Counted from the stretch's first letter, positions 12,280 through 24,076 are shown. The stretch is 64,000 bases of DNA from Sipunculus nudus (GCA_026874595.1 CM049317.1:73375118-73439117); one strand, 5' to 3'. A program made the numbers and translations. The notes: generated by a model from the letters alone, not told the origin.

Positions 12280-12480
12280 CCCTTGAACATAACTGTCACT
12301 GTATTATGCAGATTTAATTAAATAGTCCTGTATAGCACTAGGTAAGAACAGATGGTTCAGTATAAGCCTATATATAACATTCTAGAAATGATGATATTCA
12401 ACATCTTAGTGAAGCATATATGTAAATCAACTATAACTCCTTTAGATAAATGTCGCCTGTAGGGATTCTGAAACCTACAC

Positions 12481-12800
12481 CAGCGTTTCCATGTGCGCGT
12501 ATTTGCATGTGTGCGTATATGCGTGAAAAAAAATAGGTGTGTTCCCATGTGCGCGTATGTGCGTAACTGGAAAACGTATATATTTGTACAGTGGATCAAG
12601 CAGGCCTTCCACAAAAAAGATGATGAAATGACTTCAGTTTACTCGGATTCCCTGAGTTCACGCAGACCCTTTGGGTGAAAATCGTTCCTGTGGCGATTTT
12701 CACGCATATACGCATATACGCTGAAGAAAACATAGAAACACCCCAGTTACAAAATGATATGAGCAATTTTTCACGCATATACGCGCACGTTGAAACGCTG
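12481..12800. mobile_element. MITE-like inverted repeat rich in GTGCGCGTAT
   Basis: The left arm CAGCGTTTCCATGTGCGCGT and the right arm (minus strand) CAGCGTTTCAACGTGCGCGT are inverted copies, each followed by ATATGCGTGAAAAA-type sequence. A second pair of internal inverted motifs (GTTCCCATGTGCGCGTAT; CACGCATATACGCATATACG) lies between. No coding capacity and no obvious target duplication. It is nested in the hAT-like element. A further GTGTTTCCCATGTGC copy follows at about 12809. Confidence 0.55.
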
Positions 12801-13465
12801 CTTTAGCAGTGTTTCCCATGTGCAGTGATGCATATCATTTTATTTGATTTAATCACAAATTTGTGCTCAAGTAAATAATTAGGATAACTAACACATATCA
12901 TCTGGAGGGTTTCAGAAACCATGAAGCATGCAGGGTGATGTGTTTGATACATGACTGAATTCAGGTTTCCTTGTGCCCAACTTAGCTTAACCAACCCTGA
13001 TGATGGTTTAACTAATTTTTAAAGGTGTTAACCTGTTACTTTTATATCAGTGATACTTTTATTTATTTATGCCTTTAAACAAACGATTTTATACTTTTTT
13101 AAATTCCCACCAATCCACCATTTCTACCTATGGTAGAAAGTATTTTTACCGTATCGGTAATTTCCCAGTAATTACCCGGGTAATTACCGTGCAGGGTAGA
13201 AACCTGTCAACCCTTTGTCCAGACCGCTCTACCTTATAATTAAAGGTTTAAGCTGAACAGGTCAGTAAAAAGATAAAGTTTCAACCTACAAATCGTGTTA
13301 TGAGTAAGGGACATTTTAATTTCAATGATATTTTAATAAATGGACCAGACCGTTTAGACCGGTCCACCTACTGCACCGGACAGCCTACAGCTGGACCGAA
13401 CCAGGACCGGACCGCTTATGTGGCACCAGGGGTGTTCCGGTCTGGTCCGCACCTCTAATCAAAAG

Positions 13466-14340
13466 TCCGTCCCTTGAAATTTGCATGACTGCATGACTAA
13501 TTTAAAAAACGAGAAATATTCTCATACAGCAAAAAGAAAGAAATGCTTTACACGGTCACATTAATTAATCATCATAAGTTTTCTCTCCTTACATTTTATA
13601 CTAATTATATGAACACAATCAAAATGTATGAGATTCCCTCGTTTAAATGTTTTCTTTTTGAATAATCAGTGTTGCTTTAATAATTTTATTATACATAAAT
13701 ATGTTAACAAAATCTCAACCATACTAACAGACAGAGTGTTTGTTTTATATGTTATGTATAAAATATAAAATAAAAATGGTGCAATACCAGCTCTAGGTGA
13801 TCTTTCCAACGCTAGGTCTTCTTTCACTGATCAATTTTAACAAAACCAGCAAATTCACAAGAATGATTTGATGGTCTACAAATTTTCCAGAGAACCTGAC
13901 TACTTCTCCGCTTGTCCTGATGCAGCCGCTTCTGTCTGCTGTCTATCTGCGGTTTGCCAACAGCACTAAAATAAAATCAATATAAGTATCATGCCACTCC
14001 CAAGTTGACCTCTGACCGAGTCGTGTGGGTGGTCCACCAATGACAGGGCGGTCTTTAGGGCTTAGAACTTGTATTCATTGCAGACTGTTGACCAGCGATA
14101 TTTTGACTGAGCATCATGCCAAGATTTGAAATGGAGGGATAATACTTTGTGTGTGTGTGGGGGGGGGGGACAAAAGGGGCGCAGTGCACAAGAGAGGTTT
14201 GAAAAAAAAATACAATGAATATGCTTTGATTACATTGTCTTCAAAATGAGTATTCTGGTATTTTGTTAGACAAACAACACCAGCTTTGTGATGAAGTTAG
14301 GACAAGAAGTGGTGTTATGTATTTATTTTAGGCCAGGCTA
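13466..14340. other. Intergenic DNA, no gene seen
   Basis: AT-rich, with a G-run at about 14159-14170. No domain or RNA gene recognised. Confidence 0.5.
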
Positions 14341-15375
14341 GTTCAGTCGTTGACTTCTCGTGTCGTCTGTTGAGTATGGTGAGTATGTTGACACATTATA
14401 CAGACCGTTGACTATTCTTGTAGTCTGATGGTTATTCAGGTGATCTGATTAAAATTTTTGTGGTCTGTTGAGTGCCCATGTGGTCTGGTACTAGTTACAT
14501 AATCTGTTAACTATTTGTGTAGCCTGGTGACTAGTCATACAGTCTGTTGACTATTCGTGTGGTCCGTTCACTATTTACATAGTCTGTTGACTAATCGTGT
14601 GCTCTGCTCACTACTTATATAGACTGTTGACTTCTTGTATAGCCTGGTGACTAGTCATACAGTCTGGTGACTATTCGTGTGGTCCGTTCACTATTTACAT
14701 AGTCTGTTGACTAATCGTGTGCTCTGCTCACTACTTATATAGACTGTTGACTATTTTTGTAGCCTGGTGACTACTCATACAGACTGTTGACTATTCGTGT
14801 GGTCCGTTCACTATTTACATAGTCTGTTGACTAATCGTGTGCTCTGCTCACAACTTATATAGACTGTTGACTATTTATGTAGTCTGGTGACTAGTCATAT
14901 ATATTCTGATTATTCGTGTGGTCCGTTCACTATTTACATAGTCTGTTGACTAATTGTGTGCTCTGCTCACTACTTATATAGACTGTTGACTATTTGTGTA
15001 GCCTGGTGACTAGTCATATAGTCTGTTGACTAAAATGACTAAGCATTTGGTATATTGGCTATTCGTGTAGTCTGTTGACTATTCTCACAGTCTTTTTGCA
15101 ATTAAAAAGTCTACTTACTATACTATAAACTAGTCATGTAGTCAGTTGATAAGTAATGAAGTCTGTTGGCCAGTGATATTGTATGTTGATCTATTACACA
15201 GCCTGTTGACTATTTATGTAGTCTCTTGACAAGTCATGGAGTTTGTTTGTGTCATGTAGTCCGTTGATTAGGCAGTCATGTAATTTATTGACTATTCGCA
15301 CTATTTGTTGACTATGTAAAAGGCTAACAATTCGTGTGTTGGCCAGTCATGCAGTCTGTTGCCTAGTCATGTTGC
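14341..15375. repeat. 20-bp-unit satellite with 120-bp higher-order repeat
   Basis: Basal ~20-bp units of the form AGTCTGTTGACTATTCGTGT. Between about 14521 and 15020 they form a near-exact 120-bp higher-order repeat of six units: the blocks starting 14521, 14641, 14761 and 14881 correspond, the last with a 1-bp deletion. Beyond 15030 the units are diverged but keep GTCTGTTGACTA. Confidence 0.92.
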
Positions 15376-16184
15376 ATGTTGACTACTCATCGAAGTCTGT
15401 TGACCAAAGGCATGTACTCAGTTGATAAGTCAGACTGTCTCTTGACAAGTCGAGTAGTCTGTTTGCTACTGATATATTCGTTTGACAGGTCATGGTATCC
15501 GTTAACTATTCATATATTCTGCTGGCTACTGATGTATTCTTTTGATCGGTCCTGGTATCCGTTGACAAGCCTTGTAGTCTGTAGGCTACTGATGTATTCA
15601 TTTGATCGGTTTTGGTATCCGTTGACTAGTCTTGTAGTCTTTAGGCTACTGATGTATTCATTTGATCGGTCCTGGTATCCGTTGACTAGTCTTGTAGTCT
15701 TTAGGCTACTGATGTATTCATTGGATCGGTCTTGGTATCCGTTGACTAGTCTTGTAGTCTTTAGGCTACTGATGTATTCATTTGATCGGTCCTGGTATCC
15801 GTTGACTAGTCTTGTAGTCTTAAGGCTACTGATGTATTCATTTGATCGGTCTTGGTATCCGTTGACTAGTCTTGTAGTCTTTAGGCTACTGATGTATTCA
15901 TTTGATCGGTCCTGGTATCCGTTGACTAGTCTTGTAGTCTTTAGGCTACTGATGTATTCATTGGATCGGTCTTGGTATCCGTTGACTAGTCTTGTAGTCT
16001 TTAGGCTACTGATGTATTCATTTGATCGGTCTTGGTATCCGTTGACTAGTCTTGTAGTCTTTAGGCTACTGATGTATTCATTTGATCGGTCTTGGTATCC
16101 GTTGACTAGTCGTGTAGTCTGTTGGTTACTGATGTTTTCTTTTGATCGGTCCTGGTGATCATTTACTAGTCGTGTAATCTGTTA
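15376..16184. repeat. 60-bp satellite derived from the 20-bp unit
   Basis: Tandem 60-bp units made of three 20-bp parts: TTTGATCGGTCCTGGTATCC, GTTGACTAGTCTTGTAGTCT, TTAGGCTACTGATGTATTCA. Ten or so well-kept copies run from 15541 to 16140. CCTGG/CTTGG and TTTGATC/TTGGATC variants recur every four units, giving a 240-bp super-period. Because 60 is a multiple of three, the plus strand carries an open frame (15376-16158, 260 codons) with a 20-residue repeat around FDRSWYPLTS. I treat that frame as a by-product. Confidence 0.92.
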
Positions 16185-17146
16185 ACGCATGGAGCCCTTC
16201 TGCCTGTGCTATTATTATCAGCTTTACCTCTTCTCAAAAACATCGACCTAGTCTTTTCGAGCTACTGTCCTCATTCTTTCTTTGTGGTAGTGACAGTTTT
16301 CATTCTGACAAATTTCGTGGGATTAACTTTCAGCATCAAGGAGAAATAGAGAACAGTCGGCTTCCTCCTGCCTCTATACTAATGTCATGGCTGTCAATCA
16401 GTGTTTGAGTGTCATCTGAGGGGACAAACTAATTAACGATGTACGTCAAGAGGCGCTGCATGTGTTAATAGAGATAATTGTGAAGAACGGGTGAGTTTTT
16501 CGTAAACTGTGCAAAGGTAACATACAAACGTGCGTGGATGGTGTCCATGCTAATGTACATATATATTAAAAAAAGTCGATATCCCGGCGTTATCCTGTGA
16601 AAAGGATCAATCTATATCATATATCAGTACCCCAAAAAATAATAAAATTCAAAATTCTATATATATAAAACAAATGTAGGCACTGCCACCCTTTTTTCAA
16701 CTGGTAAAGCGCCCCAAGATAAATACGTGATAGTAATTTTTAAGAGGATCCAGGGGGCTACTACTTTTACATCTACATTTTTTTTTGCAAATTGCCCCCC
16801 AACCCAAACATCAAGGATGAGCGCTCTGCGTGCTTAACGGGTAGGTTGTGCCCTATGTATCATTCCAAAGCAAGTGCGCTTTTCGGGGGTTCCTCGAAAC
16901 TATGACCCTGCAATGGGGACGATAACCCACCCAGGGACCGTGAGTGCAGTATCCACCGGGCCTGGTTAACACAGGATATAAAATAAGAGGAAACGTGTGA
17001 TACTACCTGTCACGTGGTTCGAAACGAGAATGGAGTTCAGGTGTATATATAATTAGTTAAGCTAATTGGAGGCGGTTACATCAAACAAATACGTATTTAA
17101 AATCCAACTTTTATATGGAATTTCACCGATGAAAGTTAACTCGTCT
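16185..17146. other. Intergenic DNA, no gene seen
   Basis: No recognisable coding frame. The segment forms the left flank of the LINE-associated direct repeat. Confidence 0.5.
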
Positions 17147-17892
17147 CTTCGGAAAGGCCAAATCTCTTAACATCCTGTTTCTTTATTTACAGCTTATATT
17201 TTGTTTAAACTTGTCGTGGGACACTTTTTTAGATCCTTAAACCTTTACTAGCAGTTGATTCATTTATTTTTTTTTTTTTTATTTGCTAAAGAGAGCTATA
17301 ACTATCTATCTCTCTCTTTCAATCAACCCTGTGTGACTGTGTTTATACAATTACACGGGGTTGATTACAATACCTCCAGCATTCTTTGGTGAAGCAAATG
17401 ATATAAAAATTACCTTTTACACAAATAATCGCCTTAGAAAGGCAGACCTTGGTCTGAGGACTAGTTTTAACAGTCTACAGTAAAATTGTTTTTTGGTGCA
17501 AAAGCAAAAAAAAGCTGTTGGGTAGACTCTGTAGTAGTAACTCATTCAGAACAAAGAGAAGGTTCTGAGATAATTTAATATTTTAAATTTGATATTTACC
17601 CACTTGAAAATTGGTAACCGTTATTGGTTGATAAAAATCATGTACATTGTATCTTTTAAAATAAAAATAATATATAAAACAAAATTTTAAATTACGGTGA
17701 CCATCATAATTACGTAGCCTCCATAAGAAAGAACACTGTACCAGGTTTAAAATGATATATACTTCACCTGATCCAATATGCATTTGAGACAGCTTTGAGG
17801 TTGATTTGTAACTGAGGGATTTTGTGAGGAATACTGCGCATTGTCTACTTTCATTTGAAGTCAACCAGTGATATTGGAGTGACTTAGCAATG
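17147..17892. repeat. Direct repeat copy A flanking the LINE (~746 bp)
   Basis: Near-identical to 23334-24076. Both copies start CTTCGGAAAGGCCAAATCTC and end GAGTGACTTAGCAATG. By eye there are about 15 substitutions plus a few length changes in homopolymer runs, or about 2% divergence. It abuts the LINE 3' tail directly. The repeat has no TG...CA termini, primer site or polypurine tract, so it does not look like an LTR. Confidence 0.95.
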
Positions 17893-18289
17893 ATAGATAG
17901 ATAAATAGATAGCTTTATTTCCTCCGACTGTTCGAAGAGTATATCATTTTACATTTTATAACAATATGGAAATGTGATCGACAAACTCAACGATGACCAA
18001 AGGGTCATACAACATGAACACAACAGAACAAGTAAGGTGAAAGCGCTGTGAATACTAATATATAATCTAAACTACGTCTCCATAAAGGCCCTGTAATCTA
18101 CAGACTGAGTCCACTGTTCTGTAATTTGTGTGATTCTACTATTAATGTAATTCCAGTGAATAAATATATCAGTAGGGAACAATATTAAGTATAACAAGAC
18201 GAAACAATTTCTAAATCAAAATCAAATGCCTTCCGTAAGAACCAAGAACCAACTCAATAATAATAATATGAGTAGTATGGGTGATTATC

Positions 18290-21200
18290 CTAATTTAGTG
18301 CTTCAATGACATCATCTACTTGAAAGAAGAAAAATGCCGTATTAACCAGTAATCTGAACCAGTCTGTATATTCTACGGGGGGATCTATGTCAAGAGGTTT
18401 GCCAAAAAAGGTGGCGGCAAGTTCAAGATCAGTTAAAGAGTTCAAATAAGCAGATACATGAACTGGTAAATAATCTACAATGAAAGACCATAGTGTTCCG
18501 CGTTCATCGTTACACGCCTGGCACACCGTTAAAACATGTAGTACTGAATTATAGTATAAGTGACCACAAAAATGATAGAGTCTCTGAATTTCGGAGTTAT
18601 ATGATGCAAAAGAAACGACAAGTTTAGCCAGTTTTAAGATATATAAAAATGACTCTGGAAAATATCTCGCTGCGAGCCACAGTACGCTCGGCTTCAAGTC
18701 AGGGTTTACTTCCCTTAATATGTAGAAATCGACCTGGTTTGCTATCCTATCTTTAAATCTTGCTATCTCGTAATTATGTATTACGTCATCTAAAATGGTT
18801 TTCCATAACCCTTTACTGGGGAAATAATCATCAGTAATATAACTAATCATATAGTCGTCTAAGCTATAAAGTTTCGATATAGTGATCACATCGTTTATGA
18901 ACCCCTTATTTGGCACAGTATCAGAATAATAGCTAAATATTCTGAGCCACAACACATTCCTGCAGAGGTCACCCACAGGAGCTCTACAGAGCCTACCAAA
19001 AAATTTTAACTTGTACATATTAATCGTACCCTGTAACCTATGGAGACCTAACATGGCCAACGCAGTGTCAGATCGAACTCGTTGGTTAAAAGCTTGACTG
19101 GTCCGGGCACAAAATCTGTGCGTTCGCTCAAGTCTTAGGACTTCCATACTGGAAAGATTGTTCCATAATTCACAACCATACAAAAATGTTGGAATTACGA
19201 TAACTTTGTACAACTTAGCAGCCGTGAGGGGATTAAGACCCCTTGGTCTTACTCCAGCACCCGCTAAGGATAGGAAGGATCCCCTCGCTCGTTGACAAGA
19301 AAGTTTAGTTCTCTGATGAGAATGGAAATTAGAATTAAGGAGAATACCAAGGTGACGATGTTCTTGCACTTGCTTGATTATAGAATTACCCAGACGCCAT
19401 GATCCGATTCACCAAACGCTATTACCACAGATTTATTTGGGTTGAAATTAAACATCCAGTTACAACTGTATTCATAACAAATATTTAGCATACGCTGAAG
19501 GCCAAATGGCGTGAGAGAGATCAGTGATATATCATCAGCCATAACTGGAGACCCAATATATAAATTATCAATTTTCGCCCCATACAAACAGTTCCTAAGT
19601 TGTAAAATCAATTCATTTATGTAGACAACGTAAAACCAGGGGGAAAGTATGCCTCCCTGCCTGACCGATCGACACACTTTGAACCATCGACTGAAGACTC
19701 CGTCGTGTTGCACACAACTTAAAATATCGCTGTACGAAGATTTCATTAACCTCCACAATTTCCCATTTATTTTAAGTTCAAAAATTTTAGTGAAGAGGCC
19801 GTCGTGCCAGACCGTGTCGAAAGCTTTGGAGCTTTCGAGAAATGCACCATAAACTATGGAATTCCTTTCTAGATTATGAAGAATACCCTCCTGTAATACA
19901 AAGGAAGCATTAGTGGCCGAAAGCCCATTTTGATAAGCAAACTGAAGTTTATCAGGAACTCCAAGACTAGTGACGTCAGAATAAGCAAAAATTCTGTTTA
20001 ACATTACACGCTCTTACAACTTATAAATAGCAGGAATCAACGTAATGCCTCTATAATTATCGGGCGAAGAAGCACTTTTCCTGTTGTCCTTTAGCAAGGT
20101 AATAACTTTGCCCTTTTTCATTTCACAGGGAATGTATTCAAAGGAAAAACATACATTAAAATAAGCCGTTAGGCAGCGGATTAAACTCGCACCCCCATAC
20201 ACAAGATGTTCATTAGTAATTCTATGATGTCCGCCCGCTTTTCTCAATGACAATGATCTCACTGCCCGGAAAACTTCAGTTTCGCTGAATGGGTCATCAA
20301 GTAATTCATTATAATTCTTAAAAGATTCTGTGTAATATTTAGTCAGTTTTTGTTCAATAGCATTTTTATGATCTGCCCTGAAGGAACGCGATTCAGCATC
20401 AGAATACAGTTTCTCATAATAAGACGCCCAACCATTTGCAATATTATGTGTGTCGAAACACTTTTTACCATCGAAAATCATGTGACTAAACTTAGACTTT
20501 TTAGCTCTTTTTCGCCGCAAAAGGACCCAGAATTTTTTAATATCGGCTTCCATAGTTTCATCGATTTCGTCAAACACAGATCTTTCTAACATATCGTAAT
20601 AATTTCTAATCTTTTTGCGAAAAATTCGTTTAGCTTCTTTATACATCATAAAGGCGTTATCATTACCACGGGGTTTCCCCATCTGAAGCCATACCCTTCT
20701 GTATCTGAGCATATTATCATGTTCTCCTTTAAGGTATTCCTTCCATTTTGGTTTTTGGGGACCCACTGATTTTGAGTGGGGAATAGTTTTATGAGCGCAA
20801 TTAATTAATGTACTAACAAGCTTTTTGTATACTTCATCTATATCATGATAAGCGGTAGCTCCATCTTTAGGAATGCAAATATGACCCAAGGCATCTGCTA
20901 ATACTTGTGTATACGTATTGTATATTCTAGTATTAGACAGATTTTGCCATAAAAGTTTTCGATCCACATCGGTGTCTACATGTTGGTTTGTTAGCTTAAC
21001 TTCAAGACTAACAATCTGAGCCAGATGGTCTGATGTATTATTTTCACCATCAATAATCTTACCGTAATTAATAAAATCTGTTGTGGTAATAGGTGCAATA
21101 ATATGATCTATGAGAGACCTGTTATTTCCCGAATCATACGGATCATATGTGTATAATGGACCGGTACAGAAATTGCATGTAATTGATAATAATCCCATAC

Positions 21201-21750
21201 TCTCTAAGGCCGTTTGAAGGACAACACTACGCGAGGATTTTTTCCCAGTGTACATAGAGCCGCTTAATTCACAATTAAAATCGCCCATAAATAGCACGGC
21301 GGCAAGCGATTCGTATTCATTATACAAGTCTATTAATATCTCAACACAATGAATGAACATGGAATTCCCCTGATTGGTATTAGGAAGATATACCATAAAG
21401 ATAAATAATGGCAGTTGATGATTTATGGAATCGATTTGAACACCTATGATTCTATCACTCCTGATGGAAGATAAGGGGGTTACACGATAAGACAAACGCT
21501 TTTTCCACATAAGTGCTACCCCACCTCTACCCCGTCTACAACAGTCTGTCGAATCTAAACTAGCATCACATTTTGAATAAGACATGTAATCAGTATGAAT
21601 ACTGTCTAAAAAACACTGATTGTGCGGGAACAACCAATGCTCACATATACCGAACAAATCAATATTATACTTTTCAAGAGTTTCAGATATAAAAGGAGCA
21701 CTAGGCATAATGCCCCTTGCATTGTATGTTCCTAGTATCAAAGAGTCCAT
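18290..21750 (-). pseudogene. LINE ORF2: endonuclease-reverse transcriptase, broken
   Basis: Starts MDSLILGTYNARG at 21750. The N-terminal endonuclease shows N10, E37, GDFN (D157, N159) and SDH (240-242), the catalytic set of APE-type LINEs, which nick target DNA. The RT follows, from about residue 480, with NYRGITLIP, KAFDTVW, RQGGILSP and a MADD active site. Breaks: in-frame TAA at 20016-20014, then a 1-bp frameshift near 19400-19390; the frame resumes at 19369 and runs to 18290. RT motif A reads LESSKAFD where LINEs normally have LDxSKAFD, so the catalytic Asp appears replaced by Glu. The C-terminal part has the YGCELW block typical of LINEs and a Cys/His-containing tail. The reconstructed span is about 1150 codons. 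Non-functional in this copy. Confidence 0.93.
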
Positions 21751-21778
21751 TTAATTGCAAGATTCAATGATCACTGGA

Positions 21779-23305
21779 TCAACGTCCTTTGTCATACCAC
21801 TGCCGAATGTAGACTCCCTGCGGCCAGAATTCGTTTTCTTCGACCACTCCCATATGCACTGACGGTACTTCAATAAATGCTCCGGGAGGACCACCGTTAA
21901 CATTTTTCAATATTTTCACATTGATTGCTTTCACACCACGCAACTTCATGTATTCAGCGACACCCTCTGTTGTAGCACTTGTTGGAATTCTCCCAACGTA
22001 ATATTTCACGGATCGCACAGGGTGGTACTGCCGCTGAGCGTTATGACTAGTATGTTGTGGTCCCCCAAGGGTACGCCGATGTTGGTGAGCATTTACTCGG
22101 CGTCTTGATAGATGATTATCATAGGCATCATCATTTCGTGTGGAATTATCACGGTAATCTTCCCGATTTTGTTCTACCTGATAGGGATTGAATGTTTGAC
22201 GAACAGAACTTCCATCAAAACCACGGCTATTTGATCCTGCCGGCATGTCTGAGTAACTGCTCATATGATTCAGCTTTGATGTTAGTTCTCTCTCGAATTT
22301 AACCAATCTCGATCTTAGGTATGTCATGGATTCGGTTAAAGAACTATTTCGGTTTGAAAATTCATCAAGGTCTCGATCCAGGCCAGTAATCTGACGGAGT
22401 AATTGTTTATTAGTGTTTATACAACCTCTGACATCACGTTCTAGCATGGAGTAATCATCAGTGCATTTATAAATGTCATCGGTTAACAATTGGCATTTTT
22501 TGTCACAACCATCAACATCTTTGACTACTTCCTGGACTTTCTGTTCAACGTCAGAGATGCGCTTATTCATATCACTTTTCATTTCATTTATTACTAAATT
22601 TAACTCTCTAATTTCTGCAGACTTTCCCTTTAGTTCACCATTTAATCTGGATATCTCGTTTTCATATTTCTGTTCATGACTTGCTAGATCTTGCTGTAGG
22701 TCGTCTACCTTTACCTGCAGTTAAGCCACCGTTTCTGTCAAGAGAGTTTTAAGATCAAAAACCGACTCTGTACTTAAATTCTGTTCCTCAACGCCGGTAA
22801 CTGACAAAATTTAGGTAGACCCTCTACTCAAAAGAGATGAAAGCGTTTCAGCCGGTTCCCCCAGCAAAAAGCCAAACAGAGTATAACAGTCACGCGCTAA
22901 CTTTTTCTGTAAAGATTCACCTTTTTTAGTGTTCATCCGCCTAATCAAAACTCCCCCAGGAAAAGAGCCAAGTTGTTTTGAAGCTTGGAATAGGTCAGTT
23001 CTGATTAATTCAATTTGATCTGAATCATTGTTTGAAGAAGATAAAATTGCTGATACAAACTGATCCTGGGCTTTATCTCTCAGAGAGACAAGTAAGGTAC
23101 GGTTCTCCGTAGATAGAAGTGAAAGGGGGCAATAGTCAGGGTCTTTCAGGGAGGCCGTGCTCTTTTGAACCCCGTTGTTAAAGTCCGTTGTAGAATGAAG
23201 GCACATGGACACGTTGTCAGTTGTTATAGGGATTGCGGGCGTTTGCATGTTTAAGTCTTCATAAGGCCCTGAAGCTTCGTGTAGCATTTGTGTGTGTGAG
23301 ACCAC
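21779..23305 (-). pseudogene. LINE ORF1: coiled-coil nucleic-acid-binding protein, broken
   Basis: A single minus-strand frame of about 508 codons interrupted by TAA at 22813-22811 and TAA at 22723-22721. The first ATG inside the open part is near 23290; the frame remains open to the element edge, so the true start may be lost. The middle (about 22720-22260) has heptad-like hydrophobic spacing rich in E, K, Q and L, predicted coiled coil. The C-terminal ~85 residues, from KYYVGRIPTS through the EFWPQGVYIRQW block, resemble the RRM-like C-terminal part of ORF1 proteins of several invertebrate LINEs. It would bind element RNA. It ends 28 bp before ORF2 in a different frame. Confidence 0.85.
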
Positions 23306-23333
23306 AGGCTCGGTGACATTCGCCAGTACAGCG

Positions 23334-24076
23334 CTTCGGAAAGGCCAAATCTCTTAACATCCTGTTTATTTATTTACAGCTTATATTTTGTTTAAACTTG
23401 TCGTGGGACACTTGTTTAGATCCTTAAACCTTTACTAGCAGTTGATTCATTTATTTTTTTTTTTATTTGCTAAAGAGAGCTATAACTCTCTATCTCTCTC
23501 TTTCAATCAACCCTGTGTGACTGTGTATATACAATTACACGGGGTTGATTACAATACCTCCAGCATTCTTGGGTGAAGCAAATGATATAAAAATACCTTT
23601 TACACAGATAATCCCCTTAGAAAGGCAGACCTTGGTCTGAAGACTAGTTTTAACAGTCTACAGTAAAATTGTTTTTGGTGCAAAAGCAAAAAAAAAAGCT
23701 GTTGGGTAGACTCTGTAGTAGTAACTCATTCAGAACAAAGAGAAGGTTTTGAGATAATTTAATATTTTAAATTTGATATTTACCCACTTGAAAATTGGTA
23801 ACCGTTACTGGTTGATAAAAATCATGTCCATGGTATCTTTTAAAATAAAAATAATATATATAACAAAATTTTAAATTACGGTGACCATCATAATTACGTA
23901 GCCTCCATAAGAAAGAACACTGTACCAGGTTTAAAATGATATATACTTCACCTGATCCAATATGCATTTGAGACAGCTTTGAGGTTGATTTGTAACTGAG
24001 GGATTTTGTGAGGAATACTGCGCATTGTCTACACTCATTTGAAGTCAACCAGTGATATTGGAGTGACTTAGCAATG
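23334..24076. repeat. Direct repeat copy B flanking the LINE (~743 bp)
   Basis: Counterpart of 17147-17892. It directly abuts the truncated 5' end of the LINE. Downstream the sequence continues as unique DNA (TAAGCATTCCTCAG...). The 171-codon minus-strand frame at 23767-24282 crosses this repeat and has no recognised domain. Confidence 0.95.

Larger units (their letters stand above)
11492..13457. mobile_element. hAT-like DNA transposon, decayed
   Basis: Terminal inverted repeats: the left end starts TAAAGGTGCAAACCGGACCG, and the right end, read on the minus strand, starts TAGAGGTGCGGACCAGACCG. Both continue as diverged GGACCGG-rich sequence. The 8-bp flanks are ATCGAGAG (11484-11491) and ATCAAAAG (13458-13465), differing only by two G/A transitions. 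This is consistent with an aged 8-bp target duplication, the size made by hAT transposases. A decayed BED-type zinc-finger exon inside (12073-12279, minus) independently supports hAT. The rest of the transposase is not recognisable, so the copy is dead and probably internally deleted or invaded. Confidence 0.75.
17893..23333 (-). mobile_element. APE-type non-LTR retrotransposon (LINE), 5'-truncated and inactive
   Basis: On the minus strand it carries ORF1 (coiled coil plus an RRM-like C-terminal part), then ORF2 (AP-like endonuclease and reverse transcriptase), then a short 3' UTR ending in AATAAAGC and a CTAT-rich tail at 17893-17915. The ORF1 frame is open right up to the 5' junction at 23333 with no 5' UTR, so the copy is probably truncated. 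ORF1 has two in-frame TAA codons; ORF2 has one TAA and one frameshift. The clade (CR1/Jockey/I-like) is not decided by eye. Confidence 0.92.

Noticed and set aside
15376-16158. Real repetitive membrane protein
   Set aside because: The frame exists because the 60-bp satellite period is divisible by three; no start context, flanking exon or non-repeat domain supports it. Kept only as a low-interest finding.
17583-17864. Conserved gene because a near-identical frame recurs at 23767-24282
   Set aside because: The match is due to the ~745-bp direct duplication, includes frame-changing differences, and shows no domain.
17147-24076. LTR retrotransposon with 745-bp LTRs
   Set aside because: Copies lack TG...CA ends, a primer binding site and a polypurine tract, and the interior is an APE-type LINE on the minus strand.
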